Positions 41,807 through 50,059 of a DNA stretch of 64,000 bases are shown here, in pieces (positions within the stretch are counted from its first letter, which is position 1; each line of letters opens with the position of its first letter). The notes beneath the pieces are model-generated. The model did no database searches, was not told the origin of the DNA, and saw only the letters and a program-made list of their open reading frames with translations. This DNA comes from Enterococcus silesiacus (GTDB taxonomy: Bacteria > Bacillota > Bacilli > Lactobacillales > Enterococcaceae), in NCBI GenBank assembly GCA_001465115.1, contig CP013614.1, positions 2,666,001 through 2,730,000 of the forward strand, read 5' to 3'. The translations under genes and the position numbers were made by a program.

Positions 41807-42820
41807 TTAAGCAACCTCCTTTTGCACTTGGATCAGCTGTTCTAGTTTATAAAAAGCGGCTCCACTTGCCACACATTCTTTCGCTAATACAATTCCTTCT
41901 TGAATTGTTCCCACTTTACCATTACTGAAAAATCCTAATCCAGCATTCAATAACACTGTATCCAAATAAGGGCTTGCTTGATTCTTTAAAACAGACAATA
42001 GCGTTTCTGTATTTTGTTTCGCATTACCACCACGAATGGCCTCTAAAGGAAGACGCGCAAACCCAAATTCTTCTGGTTCGATCGTATGCATCGTGATTTG
42101 GTTATCTTCTAATAAGGCAAAATGTGTCGTTCCTGCAAGGGAAGCTTCATCCAAACCACCTGCTCCGTTAACAACTACTGCACGACTGCGACCCAATTCA
42201 CTCAACGTTTTTGCCGTTTCTTCCAATAAATCGCGACGATAAGTACCCATTAATTGTGAAGTCAGTGCGACTGGATTGGTTAATGGACCGATCAAATTTA
42301 AAATGGTTGGTGTTCCTAATTCTTTCCGGACTTTCATGACATATTTCATTTTTGGATGCATATGGGGGGCAAATAGAAAGGCCAGTCCCACTTCATTAAG
42401 GATCAGACTTGTTTTTTCTGGTGACAAGTTGATATCTACACCTAAACACTCAAAAATATCTGCACTGCCCGACTTACTAGAAATACTGCGATTACCATGT
42501 TTGGCAACCGTTACGCCGCCCGCAGCTAACACAAATGCCGCTGTTGTACTAATATTAAAACTGCCTGAGCGATCCCCGCCTGTTCCACAATTGTCCATCA
42601 CATTTTCTTTTTGACAATCGATCATTACGGCCTTTTTTTGAATCGTATCGGCGATTCCAGCCATTTCTTCAGCCGTTTCGCCTTTGCATTTTAGTGCTGT
42701 TAAAAAGGCTGCAATTTGGCTATCCGTTAATTGACCTTCAAAGATTTTTTCGGCTACTTGCTCTGCTTCTAAACGTGTTAGGTGTTCATTCTTGTATACC
42801 TTCTCAAATAGTTCGTGCAT
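41807..42820 (-). CDS. trpD: Anthranilate phosphoribosyltransferase
   Basis: 337 aa. PRPP site DNCGTGGDRSGSFNISTTAA and KHGNRSISSKSGSADIFE, then LLNLIGPLTNP-like ILNLIGPLTNPVAL. It transfers phosphoribose to anthranilate. It overlaps the end of trpG by 17 nt with GGAGG in front of its ATG. It is a separate polypeptide, not fused to trpG. Confidence 0.96.
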   Translation of the reverse strand: MHELFEKVYKNEHLTRLEAEQVAEKIFEGQLTDSQIAAFLTALKCKGETAEEMAGIADTIQKKAVMIDCQKENVMDNCGTGGDRSGSFNISTTAAFVLAAGGVTVAKHGNRSISSKSGSADIFECLGVDINLSPEKTSLILNEVGLAFLFAPHMHPKMKYVMKVRKELGTPTILNLIGPLTNPVALTSQLMGTYRRDLLEETAKTLSELGRSRAVVVNGAGGLDEASLAGTTHFALLEDNQITMHTIEPEEFGFARLPLEAIRGGNAKQNTETLLSVLKNQASPYLDTVLLNAGLGFFSNGKVGTIQEGIVLAKECVASGAAFYKLEQLIQVQKEVA

Positions 42821-43397
42821 AGCGTTTTTCCTCCATTAGTTGGATAAAATTTTTGATGATTATGGCTCCACTTGGTGTACCGATCGATTCGGGATGAAAT
42901 TGAAGACCAAAAATCGGGTATTCTTGATGTTCGATTGCCATAATTTCCTGATCATCCGCTGCTAATGCTGTAATCATAAATTCTTTTGGTAGCGTTTGTT
43001 GATCGATGACTAAAGAGTGATAACGCATAACAGTGTTTTCAAAATGAGTGCCTTTAAACAGTTGATTATTCCGATTGACCTTGATCACTGATTGTTTCCC
43101 GTGCCGAACTTCTTTCGCTATTATTACCTGAGCACCAAACACTTCTGCAATCGTTTGATGCCCCAAGCAAATGCCTAACATGGGTTTGCTTTGATAAAAT
43201 TGTTTGATTACTTCTTTTACATGCCCCGTCTCTGTCGGCGTTCCAGGACCTGGTGAAATGACGATCGCTGTGGCTTGTTCTACTAATCTAAAAATATCGT
43301 CTGAATCATTGCGGACAATGGTTACGTCCTGTTCAAAGCCAAGTAATTGAGCCAGATTATGTGTAAATGAATCATAATTATCGATCAGTAAAATCAT
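42804..43397 (-). CDS. trpG: Anthranilate synthase component II (glutamine amidotransferase)
   Basis: 197 aa class I amidotransferase. Oxyanion motif SPGPGTPTETGH, nucleophile MLGICLGHQTIAEVFG, and the His-Glu of LQFHPESIGTPSG. It supplies ammonia to TrpE. The ATG overlaps the trpE stop. With no separate pabA in view it might also serve folate synthesis, as in Bacillus; this is not testable here. Confidence 0.95.
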   Translation of the reverse strand: MILLIDNYDSFTHNLAQLLGFEQDVTIVRNDSDDIFRLVEQATAIVISPGPGTPTETGHVKEVIKQFYQSKPMLGICLGHQTIAEVFGAQVIIAKEVRHGKQSVIKVNRNNQLFKGTHFENTVMRYHSLVIDQQTLPKEFMITALAADDQEIMAIEHQEYPIFGLQFHPESIGTPSGAIIIKNFIQLMEEKRYARTI

Positions 43398-44758
43398 TTT
43401 CCCACCTCCAAAAGTGCTTTGGCCTTTTGCAACGTTTCTTCATATTCTTTCGTAGGGTCAGAATCATAAACGATACCCGCTCCTGCTTGTACATAGGCTT
43501 TATTTTTACGGATGACCATCGTTCTTATTGCAATGGCAAAATCGGCTTGGTCATTTTTAGATAAGTAACCAACGGCCCCTGCGTAGATATTTCGTTTAAC
43601 TGGCTCGATTTCGTAAATCCGTTGCATTGCTCTAATTTTTGGCGCGCCACTGACTGTTCCAGCGGGTAACGTTGCTTTTAGGGCATCCATTGCGGTCAAT
43701 TCTGGTTTTAGTTTGCCAGTTACGACTGAAACTAGATGCATTACAAAGCGATACTTTTCAACAATCATATAAACGGGAACTTCGACAGATCCAATTTCAC
43801 TAATTCTCCCTACATCGTTTCGTCCTAAATCAATCAACATTAAATGCTCTGCGCGTTCTTTTTCATCGGTGAGTAGCTCTTGTTCTAATGTCAAATCTTG
43901 TTCCACTGTTTGCCCTCGTTTACGTGTTCCGGCAATTGGATTTGTTGTTACGATTTGATTTTTGACACTGACTAGACTTTCTGGTGAAGAGCCGATCACA
44001 TACGTTTCACCAAAATCTAAAAAATACAGATAGGTTGATGGATTAGTGACTCGTAATCTGCGGTAATAATCAAACGGCTCTTCTTCAAAATCAGCTGTTA
44101 AACGTTGTGAAGGGACCATTTGGAATAGATCACCTTGCTTGATATAGTCTTTTACTTTGGTAACTACTTGTTCAAAGCTTTCTTTGGTAAAGTTGCTTTG
44201 GTAGTTCAGCTTTTTTAAATGGATTACTTTTTGTTCTTCTACGTTAGGCGTTTGCAATTCGTTTATTTTTTGCTTGATGGCTTCGTTTAATGCTTCTTCG
44301 CTTCGATTTGAGTAAGTGTCAGCTTCGACTAAAAAGATTTTTTCACCGACATGATCAAAAATCAAATAGGAATCGAATAGATAAAAGTGGATATCAGGAA
44401 CATTCAATTCATCAAATGGCAGCTTGCCTAAATCTTCATAGCAGGCAAGCACATCATAGCCGACATAACCGATCGCACCACCTTGGAAAGGCAGTTCTTT
44501 TACGAGTTCTTCTTTCTTCAATACATATTTTTCGATTTCTTTTAATGGATCTTTTACCGTATTGGTTTGTCCATCAATCGTTAGTTGGTGACCAAAACAA
44601 GTGATTTCAGAAACGGCATCCCAAGCAATGATCGAATAACGCCCTTTGCTTTTATCTCTAGGAATACTTTCTAAAAGGCATTTGTTTGTCCCATGGATTC
44701 TTAAGAATGCGGATACCGCTGTTAGATAGTCGGCTTGGATTTCTTTGATCAATTGCAT
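43394..44758 (-). CDS. trpE: Anthranilate synthase component I
   Basis: 454 aa chorismate-utilising enzyme. The N-terminal CLLESIPRDKSKGRYSII carries the LLES tryptophan feedback site. The catalytic domain has FQMVPSQRL, the NPIAGTRKRG signature, LIDLGRNDVGRIS and PAGTVSGAPKIRAM. It is the first gene of the trp operon, 290 nt downstream of the second T-box terminator. Confidence 0.96.
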   Translation of the reverse strand: MQLIKEIQADYLTAVSAFLRIHGTNKCLLESIPRDKSKGRYSIIAWDAVSEITCFGHQLTIDGQTNTVKDPLKEIEKYVLKKEELVKELPFQGGAIGYVGYDVLACYEDLGKLPFDELNVPDIHFYLFDSYLIFDHVGEKIFLVEADTYSNRSEEALNEAIKQKINELQTPNVEEQKVIHLKKLNYQSNFTKESFEQVVTKVKDYIKQGDLFQMVPSQRLTADFEEEPFDYYRRLRVTNPSTYLYFLDFGETYVIGSSPESLVSVKNQIVTTNPIAGTRKRGQTVEQDLTLEQELLTDEKERAEHLMLIDLGRNDVGRISEIGSVEVPVYMIVEKYRFVMHLVSVVTGKLKPELTAMDALKATLPAGTVSGAPKIRAMQRIYEIEPVKRNIYAGAVGYLSKNDQADFAIAIRTMVIRKNKAYVQAGAGIVYDSDPTKEYEETLQKAKALLEVGK

Positions 44759-44794
44759 ATGATTTCCTCTTTTCTAGTTTTTGTTTGTTTTGGA

Positions 44795-45045
44795 GTTTGA
44801 TGAGATCGTATTGCTGTGTAGTGATTCTCACTAGTATGGTGACTTCTCTCTCTTTGCATGCCTTTGTGCATCATCTACTCTGGAAAAAACAATCGTAGGC
44901 CTTTAATTCTTAGTGCTTTAGCTCTTAGATAGTGTGGAGATTGAAACGCAGTATCGTGATTCACTAGTAAGGTGACTTCTCTCGCTCTGCTCGCCAAGTA
45001 CTATTCATCATCCACTCTGGCGAAGCCAGTCGTGGTGATTCACAG
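44795..45045 (-). repeat. Two degenerate repeats between the trp T-boxes and trpE
   Basis: Two related stretches (about 44800-44885 and 44955-45045) carry GATGATG, then GGCATGCAAAGAGAGAGAAG or GGCGAGCAGAGCGAGAGAAG, then GTCACC-TACTAGTGA and a final GAATCAC. The same order appears in the 5' part of the second trp T-box and downstream of the opp T-box. They lack an antiterminator motif. They look like remnants of leader duplications or an independent structured repeat. Confidence 0.5.
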
Positions 45046-45262
45046 CAAAAAGCCCTCACAAAACAGAATTTTATCTGTTTTGTGAGGGCGAATAATAGTA
45101 TCCACGGTACCACCTCAATGAAAAGTGTATTTCTTTTTAAGTAACCTTAGGACTTCTGTCCACTATTAACCGATTTGGTTCAGAGCGTGTAGTGATCCCT
45201 GGTAAAGTTACTTCTCCCTCTTAGCACACCTTTTACTGTAAACCACTTTTTTTTCACGCTTT
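45046..45262 (-). promoter_or_regulatory. T-box riboswitch 2 of the trp operon
   Basis: Reverse strand contains the antiterminator motif AGGTGGTACCGTGGA (around 45115-45103) followed by a 15-bp terminator, GCCCTCACAAAACAG/CTGTTTTGTGAGGGC with T5 (45089-45051). The 5' part is short and unlike a standard stem I, so I could not read the specifier codon. It is in tandem behind T-box 1. Confidence 0.8.
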
Positions 45263-45269
45263 ACAATAA

Positions 45270-45533
45270 AATAAGCCCCCAAACCACACAAAATCTGTGG
45301 TTTGAGGGCGAAAAATTCACGGTGCCACCTCAAGGTTGAAAGAAATTCTTTCCTCTTATCAGTCGTCTATCAACGACCTTACTCTATAACGGGAGTTCCC
45401 GAAAATGCCTACTGAGATTCAACATTTCGCTCGAAAGTCCATTCACAACCCATCCCTTACTGATTCGCAGTCCCATCAGCTCTCTGAAAAGTTCCAGTGT
45501 TGTTACTCCTCTTTCTCAAAGCTTTGCTATTGA
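45270..45533 (-). promoter_or_regulatory. T-box riboswitch 1 of the trp operon (Trp specifier)
   Basis: Stem I: lower helix GAAAG/CTTTC, S-turn strand AGGAGTA, upper helix ACAAC/GTTGT, and opposite loop GAATGGA, giving specifier TGG followed by A. Antiterminator motif AGGTGGCACCGTGAA (45330-45316). Terminator GCCCTCAAACCACAG with its complement (45309-45274). Uncharged tRNA-Trp would stabilise the antiterminator and switch on trpE-A. This agrees with the gene content. Confidence 0.9.
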
Positions 45534-45538
45534 GGACA

Positions 45539-45567
45539 ATCATATTGGAAAACCCTAATGTTGTCAA
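45539..45567 (-). promoter_or_regulatory. Promoter of the trp operon
   Basis: TTGACA (45567-45562) and TATGAT (45544-45539), 17 nt apart on the reverse strand: a consensus -35 and near-consensus -10. Transcription starts about 7 nt on, at the first T-box. Confidence 0.85.
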
Positions 45568-45598
45568 CTATTTTTTATATAAAAATTGACTTTTTCTC

Positions 45599-46834
45599 TT
45601 AAATCTTTGATTTACCAACGTTTTCCTTGATGATTTCGACAATTGTTTTCGCTGCTAGTTCCATTGCTTCAAGCGTAATAAACTCGTATTGTCCATGGAA
45701 ATTCTCCCCGCCTGTAAACAAGTTGGGGGTTGGAATACCCATAAATGAAATTTTAGAACCATCTGTTCCACCACGGAAAGGTTGAATATCCGGTTTGATT
45801 CCTAGATTTTCCATCGCTTTAACAGCAAGCTCTACAGGTGTCAGATCTTTTTCGATAATCTCTTTCATGTTGTAATACTGGTCTAGAAATTCTATCGTGA
45901 TCCGTTCTTTGTCGAATGATTTATTTAATTCGCTGACAATTTGAGCAAGTGCTTGTTTTCTTTGTTGGAACAATTCCTTATCATGGTCTCGAATGATATA
46001 TGTCAACTCAGCATGATCCAAACTTCCAACAAATTTTGTCAGTAAATAAAACCCTTCATGACCTTGTGTTTTTTCTGGCACTTCATCTTTTGGCAATTGA
46101 GCATCTATTCTCTCACCCAATTTGATGGCATTGACCATCGTGCCATATGCTGTTCCTGGATGAACACTGGTTCCTTCGATCGTGATCACCGCTTGCGCCG
46201 CATTGAATGTTTCATATTCAAAGCAACCGACTCTGCCGCTATCTATTGTATAAGCAAATGCTGCAGGAAAATTCGCCGCATCAAAACGATCTGCGCCACG
46301 TCCAATTTCTTCATCTGGGCCAAAAGCTAGCAATACTTTTCCATGAGGAATTTCAGGGTGCGCTAGTAAATACTCGACTGCAGCTAGAATTTCTACGATT
46401 CCCGCTTTATCATCCGCTCCTAACAAGGTCGTTCCATCTGTTGTGATCAAGGTTTGACCGACATAATCTTGCAGATTGGGAAACTCTTCAGTTGCCATGA
46501 TGATTCCTAGTGCTTCATTCAGTACAACATCCTGACCATTATAATTTGGAAAAATGTTTGGCTGAATGTTATTAGCATTATAATCTGCTGTATCCAAATG
46601 AGCAATAAACCCGATTGTTGGTACTTCTTCATTTGTTGTTGCTGGTAAAACAGCTGTTAAAAAGCCGTTGCCCTCATTATAATGAATATCAGAAAGTCCA
46701 ATTTCTGCTAATTCTTTTTCAATGATTCTTGCAAAATCCACTTGTCCAGGTGTTGTGGGAACTGCCTGACTGGCAGCATCAGAGCGCGTGTTGACTTTGA
46801 CATATCGGATAAATCGTTCTAATAGTTGACTCAT
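45599..46834 (-). CDS. pepT: Peptidase T (aminotripeptidase)
   Basis: 411 aa from the ATG at 46834 (GAGGAG 7 nt upstream; a start 5 codons earlier is disfavoured). M20B metallopeptidase: IAHLDTADYN with the first metal His and Asp, LGADDKAGIVEILA with bridging Asp, FGPDEEIGRGA with catalytic Glu, and FRGGTDGSKIS. It releases N-terminal residues from tripeptides in the cytosol. It follows the peptide-binding gene by 40 nt, so peptide uptake and cleavage are coupled. Confidence 0.95.
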   Translation of the reverse strand: MSQLLERFIRYVKVNTRSDAASQAVPTTPGQVDFARIIEKELAEIGLSDIHYNEGNGFLTAVLPATTNEEVPTIGFIAHLDTADYNANNIQPNIFPNYNGQDVVLNEALGIIMATEEFPNLQDYVGQTLITTDGTTLLGADDKAGIVEILAAVEYLLAHPEIPHGKVLLAFGPDEEIGRGADRFDAANFPAAFAYTIDSGRVGCFEYETFNAAQAVITIEGTSVHPGTAYGTMVNAIKLGERIDAQLPKDEVPEKTQGHEGFYLLTKFVGSLDHAELTYIIRDHDKELFQQRKQALAQIVSELNKSFDKERITIEFLDQYYNMKEIIEKDLTPVELAVKAMENLGIKPDIQPFRGGTDGSKISFMGIPTPNLFTGGENFHGQYEFITLEAMELAAKTIVEIIKENVGKSKI

Positions 46835-46871
46835 TATTTTACTCCTCATTTCAACAAATTCGCAAAACTGG

Positions 46872-48521
46872 TTAATTTTCTAAATAAGCCGTTCTCAGAT
46901 TGAAATAATCCCCATACAAATGATAGCTGATTCCTTTGATTTTTGGATTGATCAAGTAGTTAGACGCACTTTGGTAAAGCGGTACTTGAGCAGCATCTTG
47001 ATCCAATAAAATATCTTCAGCTTTTTTATAGTCATCAAATTGTTTATTCGGCGTATTTGCATTGACCGTACGTGCATCTGTAATCAACTTATCATAGTTA
47101 GCATTTCTGTATGAACCATAATTATAGGCAGATTCTCCAGCATATAAGTTAAAATATGAATCTAAATCACTACTACCAGCGATCCACCCCGACAATGAAA
47201 GTTCATAGTCTTTATCTTTACGTGTTTGCAATAGATTATTTTTTGGTTGTGCATTGATCGTGATTTCTAAGCCTTTTAAATTTTCTTGTAACTGGCTTTG
47301 AACGTATTCAGAGATTTTTTTTCCGTTATCATCATCTGAAACCAATAGTGATAGTTTAATTTTGTCCCCTAAATCAGCTTTGGCTTTTTCCCACTCAACT
47401 TGCGCCTTTTTCACATCATGAACTAAATGGTCACCGCTAAATTTTCTAAAGTCTTCAGAGGTTTCAGGATTTTTGTATAAATCACTTGGAATCAAACCGT
47501 TCAATGGTTTTGAGCCATCGTTTAGTACACTCTTTGTTAAGGCGTCTTTGTCGATTGATTGAGCGATTGCTTTTCGTAAATGAATATTCGCAAGGGCCGT
47601 TCCTTCTTTTTTATTGAAGTCCAAATAATTGTTTGCTACATCTGAATGCGTTACATAACCCGCATCGTCGCTATATTGTTGAACATACTGACCACTGATT
47701 CGAGTCAAATCTAATTCATTTGATTGATATAAATTGATTCCTGTATTTTCTTCTTTGATTGTATTCACTTTGACTTCTTCTAGTTTCACTTTATCAGCAT
47801 CATAGTAGTCAGGATTTTGCTTTAATGTCCATGTATCGGATGAAGCATCCCAATCGGTTAAGATGAATGGTCCGCTGTAAATCAAATGGTCGCTATCTGC
47901 CGCATACTCTTTTCCTTGTTTTTCAACATAAGCCTGATTTTGCGGTGCTAACCAACCTATTGAAACAACTGCTAAAAATGATGGTTGCGCTTGTTCTAAT
48001 TGGACTTCAAATTCTTTCTCACTTGGGGCTGAAAGACCAATTTCGTCAATAGATTTTTCACCATTACGGATTGCTTTACTGTTTTTCACATTATCTAACA
48101 AATAAGCATTTGGGCCGATTGTTGCTGGTGTTACTAGTTTTTCCCATGAATAAAGAAAATCTTGTGCGGTGATTGGCTCACCATTGCTCCATTTTATATC
48201 ATCTTTTAGTGTAAATTTATATGTTAAGCCGTCTTCACTAATATCGACTTTTTCTGCTAATCCCGGAATCGGTGTACTATCATCATCAAACCGATATAGC
48301 CCTTCAAAAAGATGCTGAACGATCGTAAAGGTGTTTTTGTCCATTGTTTGTGTCGTATCTAATGTTGAAAGTGGTGCCGGTGAGCTGATTTCAATTTTCT
48401 GACTCGCTGCGATCGTCCCGTCTTCGCTTTTGGTTGTCTCTTTTTTGTCGTTGCTACCGCCACATGCTGCTAGTAATAATCCCGTTAATACTACACTTGC
48501 GACTAATAATTTTTTCTTCAT
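46872..48521 (-). CDS. Oligopeptide-binding lipoprotein, OppA-like
   Basis: 549 aa from the ATG at 48521 (GGGGGAAAC upstream). Lipobox LLLAACGGS near residue 20 marks a lipid-anchored extracellular protein. The family-5 solute-binding fold is complete: FLYSWEKLVTPATIGPNAYL, IYSGPFILTDWDASSDTWTL, ADKVKLEEVKVNTIKEENTG, and a final SYHLYGDYFNLRTAYLEN. No permease or ATPase genes follow, so it must share a transporter encoded elsewhere. It is preceded by a T-box and followed by pepT. Confidence 0.92.
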   Translation of the reverse strand: MKKKLLVASVVLTGLLLAACGGSNDKKETTKSEDGTIAASQKIEISSPAPLSTLDTTQTMDKNTFTIVQHLFEGLYRFDDDSTPIPGLAEKVDISEDGLTYKFTLKDDIKWSNGEPITAQDFLYSWEKLVTPATIGPNAYLLDNVKNSKAIRNGEKSIDEIGLSAPSEKEFEVQLEQAQPSFLAVVSIGWLAPQNQAYVEKQGKEYAADSDHLIYSGPFILTDWDASSDTWTLKQNPDYYDADKVKLEEVKVNTIKEENTGINLYQSNELDLTRISGQYVQQYSDDAGYVTHSDVANNYLDFNKKEGTALANIHLRKAIAQSIDKDALTKSVLNDGSKPLNGLIPSDLYKNPETSEDFRKFSGDHLVHDVKKAQVEWEKAKADLGDKIKLSLLVSDDDNGKKISEYVQSQLQENLKGLEITINAQPKNNLLQTRKDKDYELSLSGWIAGSSDLDSYFNLYAGESAYNYGSYRNANYDKLITDARTVNANTPNKQFDDYKKAEDILLDQDAAQVPLYQSASNYLINPKIKGISYHLYGDYFNLRTAYLEN

Positions 48522-48559
48522 TTTGTTTCCCCCTTCAGTATCTGTATACATTAACTACT

Positions 48560-48712
48560 CCTACCATGTTTGTGTAGATGTCAGAAAAGCTGAGTATCGA
48601 TGAAGATAGATGTAACTTCTCTCCCTTTGCACGCCTTGTGCTGTTCATCATTGAATCACTTTGTTCTTCGTGATTTACAACAATGAGATCGAAACGAAGT
48701 GTAGTGATGAAC
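48560..48712 (-). repeat. Repeat shared with the trp leader, downstream of the opp T-box
   Basis: After the T-box terminator the reverse strand reads GTTCATCACTACACTTCG, later GATGATGAACAGCACAAGG, CGTGCAAAGGGAGAGAAGTT and ATCTTCATCGATAC. The middle part matches the elements at 44800-45045. TGCTGTTCATCA and TGATGAACAGCA form an inverted repeat around an inner hairpin. It adds about 150 nt between terminator and oppA. Confidence 0.5.
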
Positions 48713-48715
48713 AGC

Positions 48716-48988
48716 AAAAAAACTCTCATCCTCATAAAAGGACGAGAGTTTTAAACTTTCGCGGTACCACCTTCAATTGACTTTATAAAAAGTCCACTCT
48801 TTCAGTACAAACATACTGAGGCGCTATAACAGGCGCACCTGAATTGATCTCAGCGTGTTCGATCAATTTGTTCAAAGGCCATTTTCTTTTCCATATTCAC
48901 TGTCTCTTTCCACCAGTCGAGACTCTCTTTGAGTTATCTGAAAAATACTTTCCTTATCTTCACATTTAATTTTAATAGATAATGTATT
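48716..48988 (-). promoter_or_regulatory. T-box riboswitch of the opp-pepT unit
   Basis: Antiterminator motif AAGGTGGTACCGCGAAAG (48773-48756) and terminator AACTCTCGTCC/GGATGAGAGTT with T7 (48750-48716). Stem I: helix AAGG/CCTT, strand AAAGTA, helix TTTTTC/GAAAAG, and opposite loop AAAATGG. By the same register as the trp T-box the specifier is ATG (Met) followed by G. Shifting one base gives TGG (Trp). Met is my preferred reading. Confidence 0.85.
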
Positions 48989-48994
48989 ATATGG

Positions 48995-49024
48995 ATTGTA
49001 GCATAAAAGCAGAATCAGCGTCAA
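48995..49024 (-). promoter_or_regulatory. Promoter of the opp T-box
   Basis: TTGACG (49024-49019) and TACAAT (49000-48995) on the reverse strand, spaced 18 nt, just upstream of the T-box. Confidence 0.65.
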
Positions 49025-49070
49025 TATGGGTTTATAAAAATGAAGCAACATTTTTTGCTTGTACCCAGTA

Positions 49071-49871
49071 CTAGCTCATCGTTATTGTCGGAAGCTCTGT
49101 TACAAAACGTTCTTTCCCTTGAAAAACGGTCAATTTATCTATACCTATATTTTTTAGCAGCAAAGACATTTCATGAAAACCGTTTTGATAATCTGCAGCC
49201 ACGTGAGCATCCGACCCTAAGGTAAATTCTTTTCCCCCTAAGCTTACATATAGCGGCATCGCGTAAGCATAAAGCTCTGCATTATTGTATTTAAGAAAAC
49301 TTTTAGCATTTAACTCAACTGCCATCTCTAAGTCAATGACCTTTTTGAAAATTTCTATCAAAAGGTCTTCATAGTTTTCTTGTAACTCTTTAACAGTAAA
49401 ATCAAATCGCCTTAATCCATAATCAAAATGAGCCAAAATATCTCCTTCAAAAAAAGAATCTAAGACAGTTGACATCTGTTGAAAGTATTCCTTGGCTACA
49501 ATATATTTTCCTTTCGCTAAAACAGCATCGTCCATGTAATCAAATCGACCATTTTGATGAATACTCATGATTTTCACATCATATGGGCGCTGACTAAGGT
49601 ATTCTTTGATCATCGCTTCTTGACCTGGAACAACCCCAATTTCAATTCCTTTTAAAAATTCAGTCTTTGGGACTACCTGAGTTAATTCCTTTAATTTTTT
49701 TAGATAGGCTTGGTAATCTGGAATATCATCTCTGAAATTGGAATAAGGATTTTTCAAATCAAAATGATCCGTTGAAACAAAAAAATCGGGTTCATTTTTC
49801 AAATAGTTTTCAAATACTTCTTCTGAATCAAAAGAAAAATAAGTATGCACATGCTGATCATAATAATTCAT
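49071..49871 (-). CDS. PHP-family phosphatase, histidinol-phosphatase-like
   Basis: 266 aa from the second of two adjacent ATGs (AAGGAGG at 8 nt). PHP metal motifs: DQHVHTYFSFDS near the N-terminus, STDHFD, GIEIGVVPG, IMSIHQNG, ILAHFDYG, ELNAKS and TLGSDAHVA. It resembles HisK-type histidinol phosphatases, but no his genes are near, so a general phosphoesterase role is as likely. Its start lies only about 190 nt from the divergent Pho-box operon. Confidence 0.85.
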   Translation of the reverse strand: MNYYDQHVHTYFSFDSEEVFENYLKNEPDFFVSTDHFDLKNPYSNFRDDIPDYQAYLKKLKELTQVVPKTEFLKGIEIGVVPGQEAMIKEYLSQRPYDVKIMSIHQNGRFDYMDDAVLAKGKYIVAKEYFQQMSTVLDSFFEGDILAHFDYGLRRFDFTVKELQENYEDLLIEIFKKVIDLEMAVELNAKSFLKYNNAELYAYAMPLYVSLGGKEFTLGSDAHVAADYQNGFHEMSLLLKNIGIDKLTVFQGKERFVTELPTITMS

Positions 49872-49971
49872 CATTATAGCCTCCTTCTCATTATCTTTAG
49901 CATACAGGAAAATCAATATATTGTAACTGTTCTGTTTCATTTTTTTTATTAAAAACAAAATTTTTACGTTA

Positions 49972-50025
49972 TTTACTTGCTCTTTACGATAAATTTACAT
50001 GTGATTAACAAGCGTTTGTTATGAT
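49972..50025 (+). promoter_or_regulatory. Pho-box-like hexamer array and promoter of the phosphorus-type ABC operon
   Basis: TTTACT (49972), TTTACG (49983), TTTACA (49994) and TTAACA (50005) repeat with an exact 11-bp period, then TATGAT (50020-50025) as -10 without a good -35. PhoP boxes of Bacillus (TT[ATC]ACA with about 5-nt gaps, at about -20 to -60) have this form and placement. This predicts activation under phosphate limitation. Confidence 0.7.
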
Positions 50026-50059
50026 CCAAGTAATCAAATGAAAGAGGTGTCAGAAAAAA

